A DNA stretch of 64,000 nt from CAYLPJ01 sp964385465 (GTDB taxonomy: Bacteria; Planctomycetota; Phycisphaerae; SM23-33): assembly GCA_964385465.1 (NCBI GenBank), contig CAYLPJ010000033.1, forward strand, positions 8,497-72,496, read 5' to 3'. This document shows, in pieces, positions 24,901-33,063 of this stretch. Position numbers and translations under genes: made by a program. Within the stretch, counting starts at the first letter, position 1. Each line of letters opens with the position of its first letter. Under the pieces are notes generated by a model that was given only the letters and a program-made list of their open reading frames with translations, did not search any database and was not told the DNA's origin.

Positions 24901-25293
24901 CGCACGGCCTTTCTCGAAGCGGCCGCCGCGGCCCCCAAACCGGAAGGGGGCACGTGGGAGAGGCTGAAGAACTCGAATGCCCCATTCGTATTCGGCCGCC
25001 TTACCCCGGGCAAAGGAGACCTCGCCGGAAGTGAACTCTGGACCGGGAAGGACCATCTGGCCTACGCCGCGGCCCTCGGCTCGGACGCCCTGATCGTCGT
25101 TCATCCAAAGGTCGGTGAGAGCAGGCTGGGCGAGATCTGGCAGATCTCGGCCCTCGAACGCGCCGATGGCACGGTTCGCTGGACCATGCCCCTGCCCGGA
25201 CGGCCGGTCTGGGACGGTCCGAGTCTCGCCTCGGACGGCTCGATCCTCATCGCCCTGTGGGATGGCAGCATGCTGTGTTTCAGAGGAGGATGA
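21991..25293 (+). CDS. secreted PQQ-type propeller protein with degenerate methyltransferase-like N-terminus
   Basis: A 1100-residue member of the propeller family. A signal segment lies at about residues 20-38 (ILHVFLALLIPVSAASAG). Residues 39-195 keep the order of the Rossmann-like domain, but the glycine motif is gone (LLLLPRFAESREVLELAEK). WTHRFHDPSNQRTSR marks the start of propeller module A. The family CxC motif is present as SACRCNVEIHGY. Module B starts at WHCWRGDNRHSGCLS. Base composition and codon use are visibly less GC-rich than in the flanking genes, and a transposase remnant lies just upstream, so this copy may be acquired. It has a very good ribosome-binding site. Confidence 0.8.
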   Translation: MSRHDETVSRTTTDITCRGRILHVFLALLIPVSAASAGEVLPELAERSELNGGLLLLPRFAESREVLELAEKTPFIVVACSPEETPVASLRKEAAARGLLASRIYVEQLPDCSSPLAENSASLLLVDDLVESDLTPARHKAWFGAISPRRGVAIVGNRKAEELDSRKLLDWASAKGAQVESLSVPGSTFVLIRKPAPKGSDVWTHRFHDPSNQRTSRDTTLKAPFGPAWYALPTNLGYRGDIIVSHGGRAYYIWANRLFYHSVSLICFDIHNGVKLWEQPFKWDKPRDRNRAGYYAGRSCMVALRDSLLLVDEDRLVILDGESGRELRSIEGPKPGGQIKWLGVEGDLVAVLAGDPDRYKVNTLQQIATNPFGTELAVYRLSDGALQWNRSEPGRVDERELAIFDSKLYAHTRGKWMACSDLATGEVLWRNRDPALLEKLGEELTGDFMSISYRILVATPEVLYFAAAIRANRVIMDRTNGKLLWTERVGKTRLSLNDIILGNALVKITDQWTKRTVDLKTKKPLDPIEVPRNGCGPPLATTHLIISQFGRVTTWSGETLRRPDLKAPCDLGVVIADGVAFSPPSACRCNVEIHGYRAFTSLPPRPAEDSLPQLCTGPAAKEPLAPSAPQAEWHCWRGDNRHSGCLSVKLPSSAPELKWHWKPVRPNPVPKLSSKYGAPHIDVPSHLPTQAVSAGGAAYFGDSQGVLRAISLKDGRELWNLPVGFKVIAPPALARGRVVVGALDGQVVCLDAKSGRLAWRYRVPRRRRRILWYGHLADTQPLIGGALIDGDTVYASAGFSTVDSIRVVALDLGSGKPKWTKDMPHDDPAGGTLGSLGAMTVAAGQLFIRSGGQVPASFDLESGELTAVPGASRAAPSRHGKDIAAVAEGWVLYGGRRVFSDFNRWKRENRGLTYSLCRTDRDIEGKPDLTVLGAELSMTSALMPVFDEELFITFSEYPARHAEPAIKAWQRTAFLEAAAAAPKPEGGTWERLKNSNAPFVFGRLTPGKGDLAGSELWTGKDHLAYAAALGSDALIVVHPKVGESRLGEIWQISALERADGTVRWTMPLPGRPVWDGPSLASDGSILIALWDGSMLCFRGG

Positions 25294-25671
25294 ATGGAAA
25301 CACAGGGACCATGCCCAGAGAGGTCGATACATTCGCAGGGCATTGAGTCTGGCAGCAGCATGCGGTGAATCGACCTGCCGTAGATGGCGATCGATCACGG
25401 CGTTGCCTTCCCCGGGCACTGGGGGATCGCGATCAGCCCGCGCGACGGTCCTTCGCTATACGTCGGCGCCATCGACGACAGCAGGCACAGATGGGGCGGC
25501 CGGGCGAAAGGAAGCTCTCGCCGGGGCGGCACGTCCGGCGTAGAATCTCGCCGGAGATTTCCTCCGCGGCGCGGTGGGCGATGTGCCCATCTACGGCGTT
25601 TCGCTGATCCCCGGCCCGTCCGGGCGAAAGGCGCCGCCGACGGCGCCCGACCCGAACCTGAGGACCTGGCC
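25294..25671. other. intergenic stretch, possibly a decayed ORF
   Basis: No gene is supported. A frame from 25384, in register with the sulfatase, reads PGHWGIAISPRDGPSLYVGA and degenerates into Arg-rich sequence. A second frame near 25557-25610 reads LAGDFLRGAVGDVPIYGVSL. Both look protein-like, are broken by frameshifts and lack ribosome-binding sites. They may be remains of one gene, which I cannot identify. Confidence 0.25.
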
Positions 25672-27183
25672 ATGCCCCCGATGAACGTATTGGTGATCAC
25701 CAGCGACCAGCAGCGCTGGGACGCGCTGGGCGTGAACAGCCCTGTGCTGAAGACGCCCGCCCTGGACGCCCTGGCCGCCGAGGGGATCGTCTGCGACCGG
25801 GCCTATACGCCGAACCCGACTTGCACGCCGGCCCGCGTGTCGCTGCTCACCGGGCATTACCCCTCGCGCCACGGCTGCTACACGATCGGCACGGGGCTGC
25901 CGGAAGACTACCCCACCGTCCCCGGCGCGCTGGCCGAGGCGGGCTGTTTCACCGCCATCTGCGGCAAGGCGCACTACCAGCCTTGCACGGACCAGCCGCT
26001 GGGCACGCCGCCGGAGAGCATCGAGGCCCCGCCGAAGTGCCGGGACTTCGACTTCTTCCGCCGCTGGTCCGGGCCGTACTACGGCTTCCAGCACGCCCGG
26101 TTGGCGATCGACCACGGGCACCAGCGCGACGCGGCGTCGATGCACTATGGCCTGTGGCTCCGCGAGCGGGGGGTGGACGTCGACCGCTATTTCGGCAACG
26201 GGCGATACGAGGACTACGGCGCATGGGATCTGCCCGAGGAGTACCACAATTCCCGCTGGACCGCCGACGAGACCATCGCCGCCGTAGACCTCGCCGCCGA
26301 GGCCGGTCGGCCCTTCTTCATCCTCTCGAGCTTCCAGGACCCGCACAACCCGTGCGTCGTCCCCGCGCCTTGGGCGAGCATGTACCGTCCCGAGGACATG
26401 CCCGACTTCCGCCACCGTGAGGGCGAGTTCGACGACAAGCCCGAGTTCTACCGCCGCTGCCACCAGGGCGGGGAGGGCCTCGGCGACCCCGAGTTGGACG
26501 ACCACAAGCCCTGGTACTGTTTCCGCGGCCTGGCCGACATGGACGAACGCCGCACCCGCGAGCTGACGGCGGCGTACTTCGGCATGGTCAGCCTGATGGA
26601 CCGCCACATCGGGCGGATCGTGGACCACCTCCGCGACCGGGGCCTGCTCGAGAGCACGATCGTCGTGTTCACGACGGACCACGGCGACTACCTGGGCAAC
26701 CACGGCCTGTGGTGGAAGGGCTTGCCGACGTACGAGGACATGATGCGGCTTCCGTTCATCGTGCGCCACCCCGGCTGCGTCACGCCGGGCTCGAGGAGCC
26801 GGGCGTTCCAGAGCCTGGTGGACATTCCCCGCACGGCCATGGCGGCGCTGGGCGTCGAGCCGCCCGCCGGGCTCCAGGGCGTGGACCAGTCGGAGCCGTG
26901 GCGGGACGCGTCGGCGTCGGCGCGGGACTGGGCGCTGTGCGAGTACCGCCCCACGGAGGGGCCGTTCATGCAGAAGACGTTCCTCCACGGGCAGTGGAAG
27001 CTGGTGGTCTACCACGACCGGGACTACGGCGAGCTGTACGACCTCGATGCCGACCCGGACCAGTACGCCAACCTCTGGGACCGCCGGGAGCACCAGGCGA
27101 CCAAGGCGGAACTGCTGGGCCGGTTCATCTCGGCCGAGATGGAGAAAGACGGCGTCCTCCGCCCGCGCGTGGCGTGGGCGTAG
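25672..27183 (+). CDS. sulfatase (CxPAR type) without signal peptide
   Basis: A 503-residue type I sulfatase. I choose ATG 25672, which has GAGG about 9 bases upstream. The frame extends to 25384 but the extra residues look non-homologous. MNVLVITSDQQRWDALG opens the fold with metal-binding Asp12. The formylglycine motif is CTPAR, with Cys51. ICGKAHYQ replaces the usual GKWH block. VVFTTDHGDYLGNHGLWWKG carries the second metal-binding pair. The SDQQRWDALG opening is that of sulfatases related to choline- and heparan-type enzymes. No signal peptide, so a cytoplasmic place of action is likely. It converges on the next gene with a 7-bp gap and follows a propeller gene. Confidence 0.9.
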   Translation: MPPMNVLVITSDQQRWDALGVNSPVLKTPALDALAAEGIVCDRAYTPNPTCTPARVSLLTGHYPSRHGCYTIGTGLPEDYPTVPGALAEAGCFTAICGKAHYQPCTDQPLGTPPESIEAPPKCRDFDFFRRWSGPYYGFQHARLAIDHGHQRDAASMHYGLWLRERGVDVDRYFGNGRYEDYGAWDLPEEYHNSRWTADETIAAVDLAAEAGRPFFILSSFQDPHNPCVVPAPWASMYRPEDMPDFRHREGEFDDKPEFYRRCHQGGEGLGDPELDDHKPWYCFRGLADMDERRTRELTAAYFGMVSLMDRHIGRIVDHLRDRGLLESTIVVFTTDHGDYLGNHGLWWKGLPTYEDMMRLPFIVRHPGCVTPGSRSRAFQSLVDIPRTAMAALGVEPPAGLQGVDQSEPWRDASASARDWALCEYRPTEGPFMQKTFLHGQWKLVVYHDRDYGELYDLDADPDQYANLWDRREHQATKAELLGRFISAEMEKDGVLRPRVAWA

Positions 27184-27190
27184 CGGGGGG

Positions 27191-30100
27191 CTACTCCGCC
27201 GCGACGATCGCCACGCCGCTGAGCATGGGCGGCGGGCCTTCGGGATCGCGAGAGACCAGCTCCAGCGAGACCGCCTTGGCGCGGTTCAGCGGCAGCTCGC
27301 GGACAAGGGCCTTCCGGGAGCCTCCGGCCTCGGCGGCGACATTCAAGCCCTCGATCACCCGTCTGCCGTCGAGCGTCACGTCGAAGACGCGCGGGCGTTC
27401 GGGCTCGGCGAGCTCGCAGAAGTACAGCCGCACGACCGCGGCGGCGGCCTGCTGGACGGTCGGCGGCACGCGGACGGTCAGGCGGACCGGACCGGCCAGG
27501 GCGAAGCTGTGCAGCCAGGGCATCTCCGTGCCCTCGATGCCGGCCCAGTCCGGGTTGCGCCCGACGGTCCGCAGCGGCGGGGCGTCCTCGGGGGCTTCCA
27601 CGCCGAGCCCCGCGCGGGCGACCTTCGGCCCGTACGGCTGGCTGCCGAGGCAGCGCCCATAGGCGGTAGGGCGGGGCCAGGCGTGCCAGATCAGCCCGTC
27701 GCCGTCCGGCCGGTCGCCGGGCGCGGCGAGGTTCAGCCGCACGCCCGCCGGCCCCGGCCGGCCCGAGCCGCCGATGCCGAAGTGAAAGTGCCGCTCGTCG
27801 CTCATCAGCGCCAGCGAGGTCTTGTAGTTGTAGGCGCACTGGCAGGAACTGCCCCCCTCGGGCACGATCACCAGCCCGCCGGCGGGGATCATGTTGATCC
27901 AGCAGCTCGAGCGGATGATGGGGTACTGGTAGACGCCGCTCTGCCCGGCGAGGTCGCGGAAACCCAGCGAACTCTGGCGGGACATCGACAGCGTCGGGCA
28001 GCCAGAGAGCGTCCCGCACAGCAGTGCCAGACCCGCCGAATACTGCTTCCGCCCGCCAGCCATCGGCGGGATGGGCCGGCCGGTCTTCAGGTCGTACGCC
28101 TTCGGCGTATACAGCACGCCGCCGGTGATGAAGGGGGCGACGATCTTCGTCTTCTCCACCCGCCAGAGCGTCCGGCCGTCTTCGGCGGCGTAGGCGGCGA
28201 TGCCCCCGCCGGCCTTGGCGGCGCCGCGGTCGAGCATGGTCCGCCCGAACGGCACGGGGGTGGCGACGACGACGCCGTCGGCGGCCCAGAGGCTGTTGAC
28301 CGTGGGTGTGACGTCGTCGGTCTCCCACAGTGGCTCGCCCGTGGCCAGGTCCAGGGCGCGAAGCGTCCGCGGCCCGGGGGCGTCGGCCTTGGCCCCGCGG
28401 CGCCGCTTGACGTAGCCGTATCGAGGCACGCCCTCGATGACGAACACCCGCCCCCCGTCGATGGCGATCGCGTCGGAGTCGATGCCCGCCGCGGGCTTGT
28501 GCACCCACGCCGCCCGGCCGGCGGGCTTCGCCAGCGCGAACAGCACCCGGTTGACCGGGTAGGCCTTGGACCACCACTCGTGCTTGACGTTCGCCCACCC
28601 CAGCGTGCCGACGATCCGCCCGTCCGTCGCCGCGAGGTACTCCCATTCCAGGCCCTTGGCACCGCCGGCGGGCATGGCCTCCGGCGGCGGGGCGAGCTCG
28701 TCGTGCGTGCTGCCCGTGGCCGGGTCGATGCGCAGGCACCGCAGGCGGTCGAGGGCGTAGACGAACTGCCGGTCCACGGCCAGCGAAGGGCCGCGATAGG
28801 CCGCCGGCCAGTGGGCGAGGTCGCGGATCTCCCGCCGCCAGAGCACGCGGCCGTTGTAGACGTCCATGGCCGTCAGGTGGTCCGTGCCGGGGATGAAGCA
28901 CCGGCCTTGGACGACCAGCGGCGCGGGGCCCCGGAAGTGGCGGCTGACGGCGTCGGCGGGTCCCGGGCCGCCGAACCACACGGCCTTGAGGGGCAGGCGG
29001 ACGCGGCGCTCATCCGAGGAGACGCTCTTGCCGGGCCCGCCGTACTGGTGCGTCCACTCGCCGGCGCCCGCCAGCCGGCCGCGGCGGACAATCATCGCGC
29101 CGTCGGCGACGCGGATCTCCCCGGCCGGGACGTCGGCGCCCAACAGCGCCCGGCGCAGCTCGTCCCGGCCGCCGGCGGGGCAGGCGATGTGCACCTCCCC
29201 GCCGCAGGGGCGGAGCACGCGGACCATCTCGGCCAGTGCCCCCGCGGCATTGGGGCCGCTGGGCGGGGCGGCGGCGAAGACGGCGTTGGCGAAGTAGTCC
29301 GTGTAGGGCAGCTTTGGTCCGCCGAGGCGATGGACGACGACGCGCGGGCCGTAGAGCCGCTTCGCCCGCAGCCCGCGACGCAGGTCCTCCGGGTCGGCGG
29401 ACGTGGCGTGCAGGACCAGGTCGTAGGTCGCGGCGTGCCGGGCCAGCGTGTCGGCCGAGGTGGGCCCGAGGACCAGGCAGTAGCCTCTGCCCTCCGTTGC
29501 CGGCGGGGGCGAGGGGGGCTCGGGTGTCGCCGCCGGCTCGGCCCCGGCGCCTCCTGCGGGGGCGAAGCAGTAGACCAGCCCGGCGGTCGTGCTGGCGATC
29601 AGCCGCCGCCCGGCCAGGCACATGGCCCGGACCTGCCCGCGGACCTTCGCCTGCCACAACCGCTCCCCGTCGTCGGCGGCGAAGGCCTGGACGGTCCCGC
29701 GTCCGCCGGCGAGGATCGTCCCGCCGGCCTGGAGCAGCGCGTAGACGCGGTCCACCTTCGCCGACCATCGCCGGATCCTGCCCGGCTCGACGAAGTGCCC
29801 CATCGTGTGGCGGATGACCGTCTTCTTGCCGATCGCCCCGCGGACCTTCGCGATGTCCACCGCGATCAGCCTGCCCCGGCCGATCAGCGTAATCAGCCCG
29901 TCGTCGGCCAGCACGCCGCGGGAGCCGCCGCGGAGGCTGAAGACCTCCCGCCCGGTCCGCTCGTCGAGGGCGACCAGCGTGGCCAGCTCGAAGATGTCCG
30001 CCTCGGGGCCCTTGCTCTTGCGGCGGAGCTGCGAGCCGAACTCCTTGGCCAGCGTGTCGGCCTGGGTGAACACCAGCCCCCGGGCCGCCATCAAGCGGGC

Positions 30101-30916
30101 GCCGCCGGTGAAATCTCCGTCGGCCTCGTGGTAGAGGCACTCGCCGGTGGCCTTGTCGAACAGCGCAGGCGTGGACCGCCCGCAAGCGACGATCAGCCGT
30201 CGGCCGCTGACCGCCATGTACCCCTGCGGCGAGACGCCGCCCATCGTCACCTGGTGCGGGCGGGCCATGTAGCGGATGCCGCACGTGTCGTTCGTCCAGA
30301 TCGGCTTGCCCGTGCGGGCGTCCAGGCAGCAGACGGCCACGCCTTCCGACGCGAGCATGCCGAACGCCGCGTACGCCCGGTCGCCCTCGACCAGCACGCC
30401 CGAGCGAACGGGCCGGCGGGAGATCATCTGCTCGTTGCCGATCAGGCGGCTGTCGGGGACGGCCGGGCGGAATCGCCAGACCGGCTCGCCGGCGTCGGCG
30501 GTCAGGCAGTAGACGAACCCGTCGTCGGAGCCGAACAGCACGTTGCCGCCGTGGAACTCCGGCGCCAGGCGGACGGGGGCATCGGTGGTGTACCGCCACA
30601 GCTCGCGCCCGGTGTCGGCGTCGAGGGCGTGGAGTGCGTGGTCGGCCGAGGAGGCGTAGTACACACGCCGCCCGTCGGAGGAGACGGCGAAGGCGTAGTC
30701 GAAGTCGATCCGCTGCGGCTCCCAGGCCGGCTCGCGCCAGGCGGGCCGCGGCGCGTGGTCGGCCGCGTGGGCCCAGGCCAGGCGGTACGGCGGGGTGAGC
30801 TCGATGTCGGCGTAGCCTGTCCGGCGGGTGTTGGCGTGGGGCACGCCGGGCTCGGCGGGGGCCGGTGCGGCGGCCAGCAGGGCCACCGCGAGAGACAGCG
30901 CGGGCGTTCGGGCCAT
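27191..30916 (-). CDS. secreted propeller protein with permuted module order and malectin-like C-terminus
   Basis: A 1241-residue secreted protein (signal about residues 1-22). Module B comes first: NTRRTGYADIELTPPYRLAW (29-48) and GGNVLFGSDDGFVYCL, WRFRPAVPDSRLIGNEQ (123-162) match what stands second in its paralogues. After a Pro-rich linker (455-474) comes a methyltransferase-like segment (477-613: GYCLVLGPTSADTL, LPYTDYFANAVFA, MVRVLRPCGGEV), with no intact glycine motif. Then EWTHQYGGPGKSVSSDERRV (620-639) opens module A. The CxC motif is SSCQCAYNYKTSLAL. The last 150 residues form a malectin-like beta-sandwich, a carbohydrate-binding fold. AGGAGG precedes ATG 30916, which lies 16 bp after the stop of the toroid gene, so the two form an operon. 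Confidence 0.85.
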   Translation of the reverse strand: MARTPALSLAVALLAAAPAPAEPGVPHANTRRTGYADIELTPPYRLAWAHAADHAPRPAWREPAWEPQRIDFDYAFAVSSDGRRVYYASSADHALHALDADTGRELWRYTTDAPVRLAPEFHGGNVLFGSDDGFVYCLTADAGEPVWRFRPAVPDSRLIGNEQMISRRPVRSGVLVEGDRAYAAFGMLASEGVAVCCLDARTGKPIWTNDTCGIRYMARPHQVTMGGVSPQGYMAVSGRRLIVACGRSTPALFDKATGECLYHEADGDFTGGARLMAARGLVFTQADTLAKEFGSQLRRKSKGPEADIFELATLVALDERTGREVFSLRGGSRGVLADDGLITLIGRGRLIAVDIAKVRGAIGKKTVIRHTMGHFVEPGRIRRWSAKVDRVYALLQAGGTILAGGRGTVQAFAADDGERLWQAKVRGQVRAMCLAGRRLIASTTAGLVYCFAPAGGAGAEPAATPEPPSPPPATEGRGYCLVLGPTSADTLARHAATYDLVLHATSADPEDLRRGLRAKRLYGPRVVVHRLGGPKLPYTDYFANAVFAAAPPSGPNAAGALAEMVRVLRPCGGEVHIACPAGGRDELRRALLGADVPAGEIRVADGAMIVRRGRLAGAGEWTHQYGGPGKSVSSDERRVRLPLKAVWFGGPGPADAVSRHFRGPAPLVVQGRCFIPGTDHLTAMDVYNGRVLWRREIRDLAHWPAAYRGPSLAVDRQFVYALDRLRCLRIDPATGSTHDELAPPPEAMPAGGAKGLEWEYLAATDGRIVGTLGWANVKHEWWSKAYPVNRVLFALAKPAGRAAWVHKPAAGIDSDAIAIDGGRVFVIEGVPRYGYVKRRRGAKADAPGPRTLRALDLATGEPLWETDDVTPTVNSLWAADGVVVATPVPFGRTMLDRGAAKAGGGIAAYAAEDGRTLWRVEKTKIVAPFITGGVLYTPKAYDLKTGRPIPPMAGGRKQYSAGLALLCGTLSGCPTLSMSRQSSLGFRDLAGQSGVYQYPIIRSSCWINMIPAGGLVIVPEGGSSCQCAYNYKTSLALMSDERHFHFGIGGSGRPGPAGVRLNLAAPGDRPDGDGLIWHAWPRPTAYGRCLGSQPYGPKVARAGLGVEAPEDAPPLRTVGRNPDWAGIEGTEMPWLHSFALAGPVRLTVRVPPTVQQAAAAVVRLYFCELAEPERPRVFDVTLDGRRVIEGLNVAAEAGGSRKALVRELPLNRAKAVSLELVSRDPEGPPPMLSGVAIVAAE

Positions 30917-30932
30917 TGTCGGCCTCCTGGGA

Positions 30933-32921
30933 TCAGCGGTTGGTGAACGTGTACCCGCCGGCGTCGTCGACGGTGCCGGTGAACACGGCCCCGCCGGCGC
31001 GAACGGTCAGCGTCCCCCCAAGCCACTCCTGGTGGATCAGCCCGTCGGCGCCGCGGTCGGCGTCTGTGTAGACGGTGCGCCCGTGGTCGGCCCAGTCGTG
31101 CTCGCGCCCGTGCCGCCAGACCTTGAAGCCGGCCAGCGTGTCGGCGTACTGCACGCGGAGCCCGCGCCCGTCGCAAGACGTGAGCTTGGCGGCGCCTTTG
31201 TCGATGGCGGAGACGTCGAGCTTCGAGTTGGCCAGCACGGCCTTCTTGAACGCCTCGTAGGGCGTGCCCTCGCCGACCTCGACGGCGACGCCGCAGAACC
31301 GCCCGCCGCTGCCCTTGCCGGCGACGACCTTGTGATCCGGCCAGCGGGGCGTCTTCTTGTCGCCCTTGGTCTTGAAGTGGATCGCCTCGGTCAGCTCGTC
31401 ATCGACGCCGCGGATCGTCGCGTTCAGCGGGTGCAGGGCGATCCACGTCTTCTCGCAACGGAGGAACGTCACGCCGCCGACCCGCTCGACACCGACCTTC
31501 GCGGGCAGGACCCACCGCCACGGCGCGTCGCCGTCGGCGACCAGCCAGACGGCCAGGTTGCCCATCTGCCCCACGCGGTTGGGCCCGGCGACCTTGCCCT
31601 TGGCGTACTGGGGCGAGCCGGGGTGCGTCGGATCGGGGCCGGGAACGCATTGGATGTCCGCGACGCCGCGCTCGCTGTCGAAGGCCAGCAGCTTCCAGCC
31701 GCTGACGTCCCCGCCGTCGGTGCTGGTGCCCTCGGCCAGCGAGCCCATCTGGAACGTGCGGCCGAAGTAGTGCGTCTCGTGATATTCCGGCTGACCGTAC
31801 TTGCCTGTCTGCGGGGCGGAGTAGGCGGCCTTGGAGGCGAAGATCTCGACGGGGCGATCGAAGCGCTTGCGTGCGAGGTTCATCACGGCCGGCGGGGGCC
31901 GGTAGGCGCTGGTGATCACGTGCACCTCGTCGGATTCCCAGTGCGTGTTGGGGTGCGGGGCGTCGCCGAAGAGCACCCAGCAGTGCGCCGCCGCCGGGCA
32001 GAACGGCTGGACGTGGTTGTAGTCCCGCTTCGTCGGCCCGTTGAACCCGCCGCGCCAGTATTTCACCGCCGCGGCCGTGTACAGCCAGTCCAGGCAGGCC
32101 TTGGCCATCGCACGGACCTCGGGGTCCTTGGCGAAGTCGTACAGGTTGTGCAGCGGGGTCATGGTGTGCCCGATGTAGTTCTCCGAGTCCCACTCCCCCA
32201 TGCCGATCCGGTACAGCGACTTCGCATACGTGCGAAAGTGCTCCTTGTACTTCGCGGCCGTGTCGCGGTTGCCCGTTTTCTCGGCGAACAGGTAGACAGC
32301 GACCCATCGCATCATCGAGAGGTTTTCGGTGGTGCGGATGTCGACCCAACTGTTCTTGGCCTCGGGCGTCCAGCCGCTCGCCTTCTTGTAAGCGTGGTGC
32401 GGGCGGCGCATGGGGTCCTTCTCGGTCCAGGCCTTCGCGCCGCGGACCATCCGCTTGCGGTAGTCCTCGCGCAGGAGGTCCCCGAAGTAGAAATACTTGC
32501 GGACCTGGTGCTTGAGCGTGAAGCACGCGAAGTAGTCGATCCCCGCCGTGTGCTTGTGCCAGCTCTTCGCCGCGTGGTCCTCGCCCTGGAGGCCCTTCAG
32601 CCCCGCCTCGGGCTTGCCCCCGAGCACGTGGGCCATCAGGTAACCGTAGTAGCGTTTCTCGTTCTCGAAGTACGTGTTGCCCCGGGACCGCTCGGAGGCC
32701 TGCCCGGCGATCACGTGCCTTGCCCGCTCCTGGAACCCACGTTCCCACTCCGCCGGCCAGGGGTTGCGCAGGGCCTCCGGCACGGGCTTGGCCCGGTAGA
32801 CGGCCTTGCCCTCGGGGCCCTCGCGCACCATGTCGTTCAGCGTCCACTCCGCTTTCGCGGCGGGCAGGCAGCACGCCGGCACGGCGGCCGCGACGGCTAC
32901 CAGTCGAGTCCGAAGAGTCAT
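30933..32921 (-). CDS. secreted alpha/alpha-toroid protein, possible polysaccharide lyase or hydrolase
   Basis: A protein of about 662 residues. I place the start at ATG 32921, with AGGAG 9 bases upstream and a Sec signal (MTLRTRLVAVAAAVPACCLP) beginning there. The open frame runs on to 33185, but that part would cover the divergent promoter region. The first 400 residues are helical with many aromatic residues (KRYYGYLMAHVLGG, YFACFTLKHQVRKYFYFGD, GMGEWDSENYIGHTMTPLH), like the toroid fold of heparinase- and alginate-lyase-type enzymes. The last 250 residues are beta-rich, as in the C-terminal sandwiches of heparinase II/III families. I cannot name the family or confirm catalytic residues. 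First gene of the operon with the permuted propeller gene. Confidence 0.6.
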   Translation of the reverse strand: MTLRTRLVAVAAAVPACCLPAAKAEWTLNDMVREGPEGKAVYRAKPVPEALRNPWPAEWERGFQERARHVIAGQASERSRGNTYFENEKRYYGYLMAHVLGGKPEAGLKGLQGEDHAAKSWHKHTAGIDYFACFTLKHQVRKYFYFGDLLREDYRKRMVRGAKAWTEKDPMRRPHHAYKKASGWTPEAKNSWVDIRTTENLSMMRWVAVYLFAEKTGNRDTAAKYKEHFRTYAKSLYRIGMGEWDSENYIGHTMTPLHNLYDFAKDPEVRAMAKACLDWLYTAAAVKYWRGGFNGPTKRDYNHVQPFCPAAAHCWVLFGDAPHPNTHWESDEVHVITSAYRPPPAVMNLARKRFDRPVEIFASKAAYSAPQTGKYGQPEYHETHYFGRTFQMGSLAEGTSTDGGDVSGWKLLAFDSERGVADIQCVPGPDPTHPGSPQYAKGKVAGPNRVGQMGNLAVWLVADGDAPWRWVLPAKVGVERVGGVTFLRCEKTWIALHPLNATIRGVDDELTEAIHFKTKGDKKTPRWPDHKVVAGKGSGGRFCGVAVEVGEGTPYEAFKKAVLANSKLDVSAIDKGAAKLTSCDGRGLRVQYADTLAGFKVWRHGREHDWADHGRTVYTDADRGADGLIHQEWLGGTLTVRAGGAVFTGTVDDAGGYTFTNR

Positions 32922-32954
32922 ATCTGCACGCTCCTGGGTTACAAGGATGATTCG

Positions 32955-32960
32955 AGTATA
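32955..32960 (-). promoter_or_regulatory. candidate -10 element for the toroid gene
   Basis: On the minus strand the sequence is TATACT, 33 bases before ATG 32921. A good -35 is missing at the expected distance, so this is only half a promoter. Confidence 0.3.
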
Positions 32961-33002
32961 CCGACCAGCGCCCCCCCGCTGCCACCGCCGCGGGCCAGGC
33001 CG

Positions 33003-33032
33003 CTGACAAGGTCGGGGTCGATCCGGTAGAAT
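33003..33032 (+). promoter_or_regulatory. sigma70-like promoter of the 33064 propeller gene
   Basis: CTGACA at 33003-33008 and TAGAAT at 33027-33032 with an 18-base spacer. Transcription would start about 33039, leaving a short leader with the AAGGAGA ribosome-binding site. It lies in the divergent region shared with the toroid gene. Confidence 0.5.
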
Positions 33033-33063
33033 CGTCCGCGGTCCCACACGAAGGAGACACACC

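Noticed and set aside
27047..30946. Plus-strand open frame of about 1300 codons
   Set aside because: Antisense to the permuted propeller gene. Composition only.
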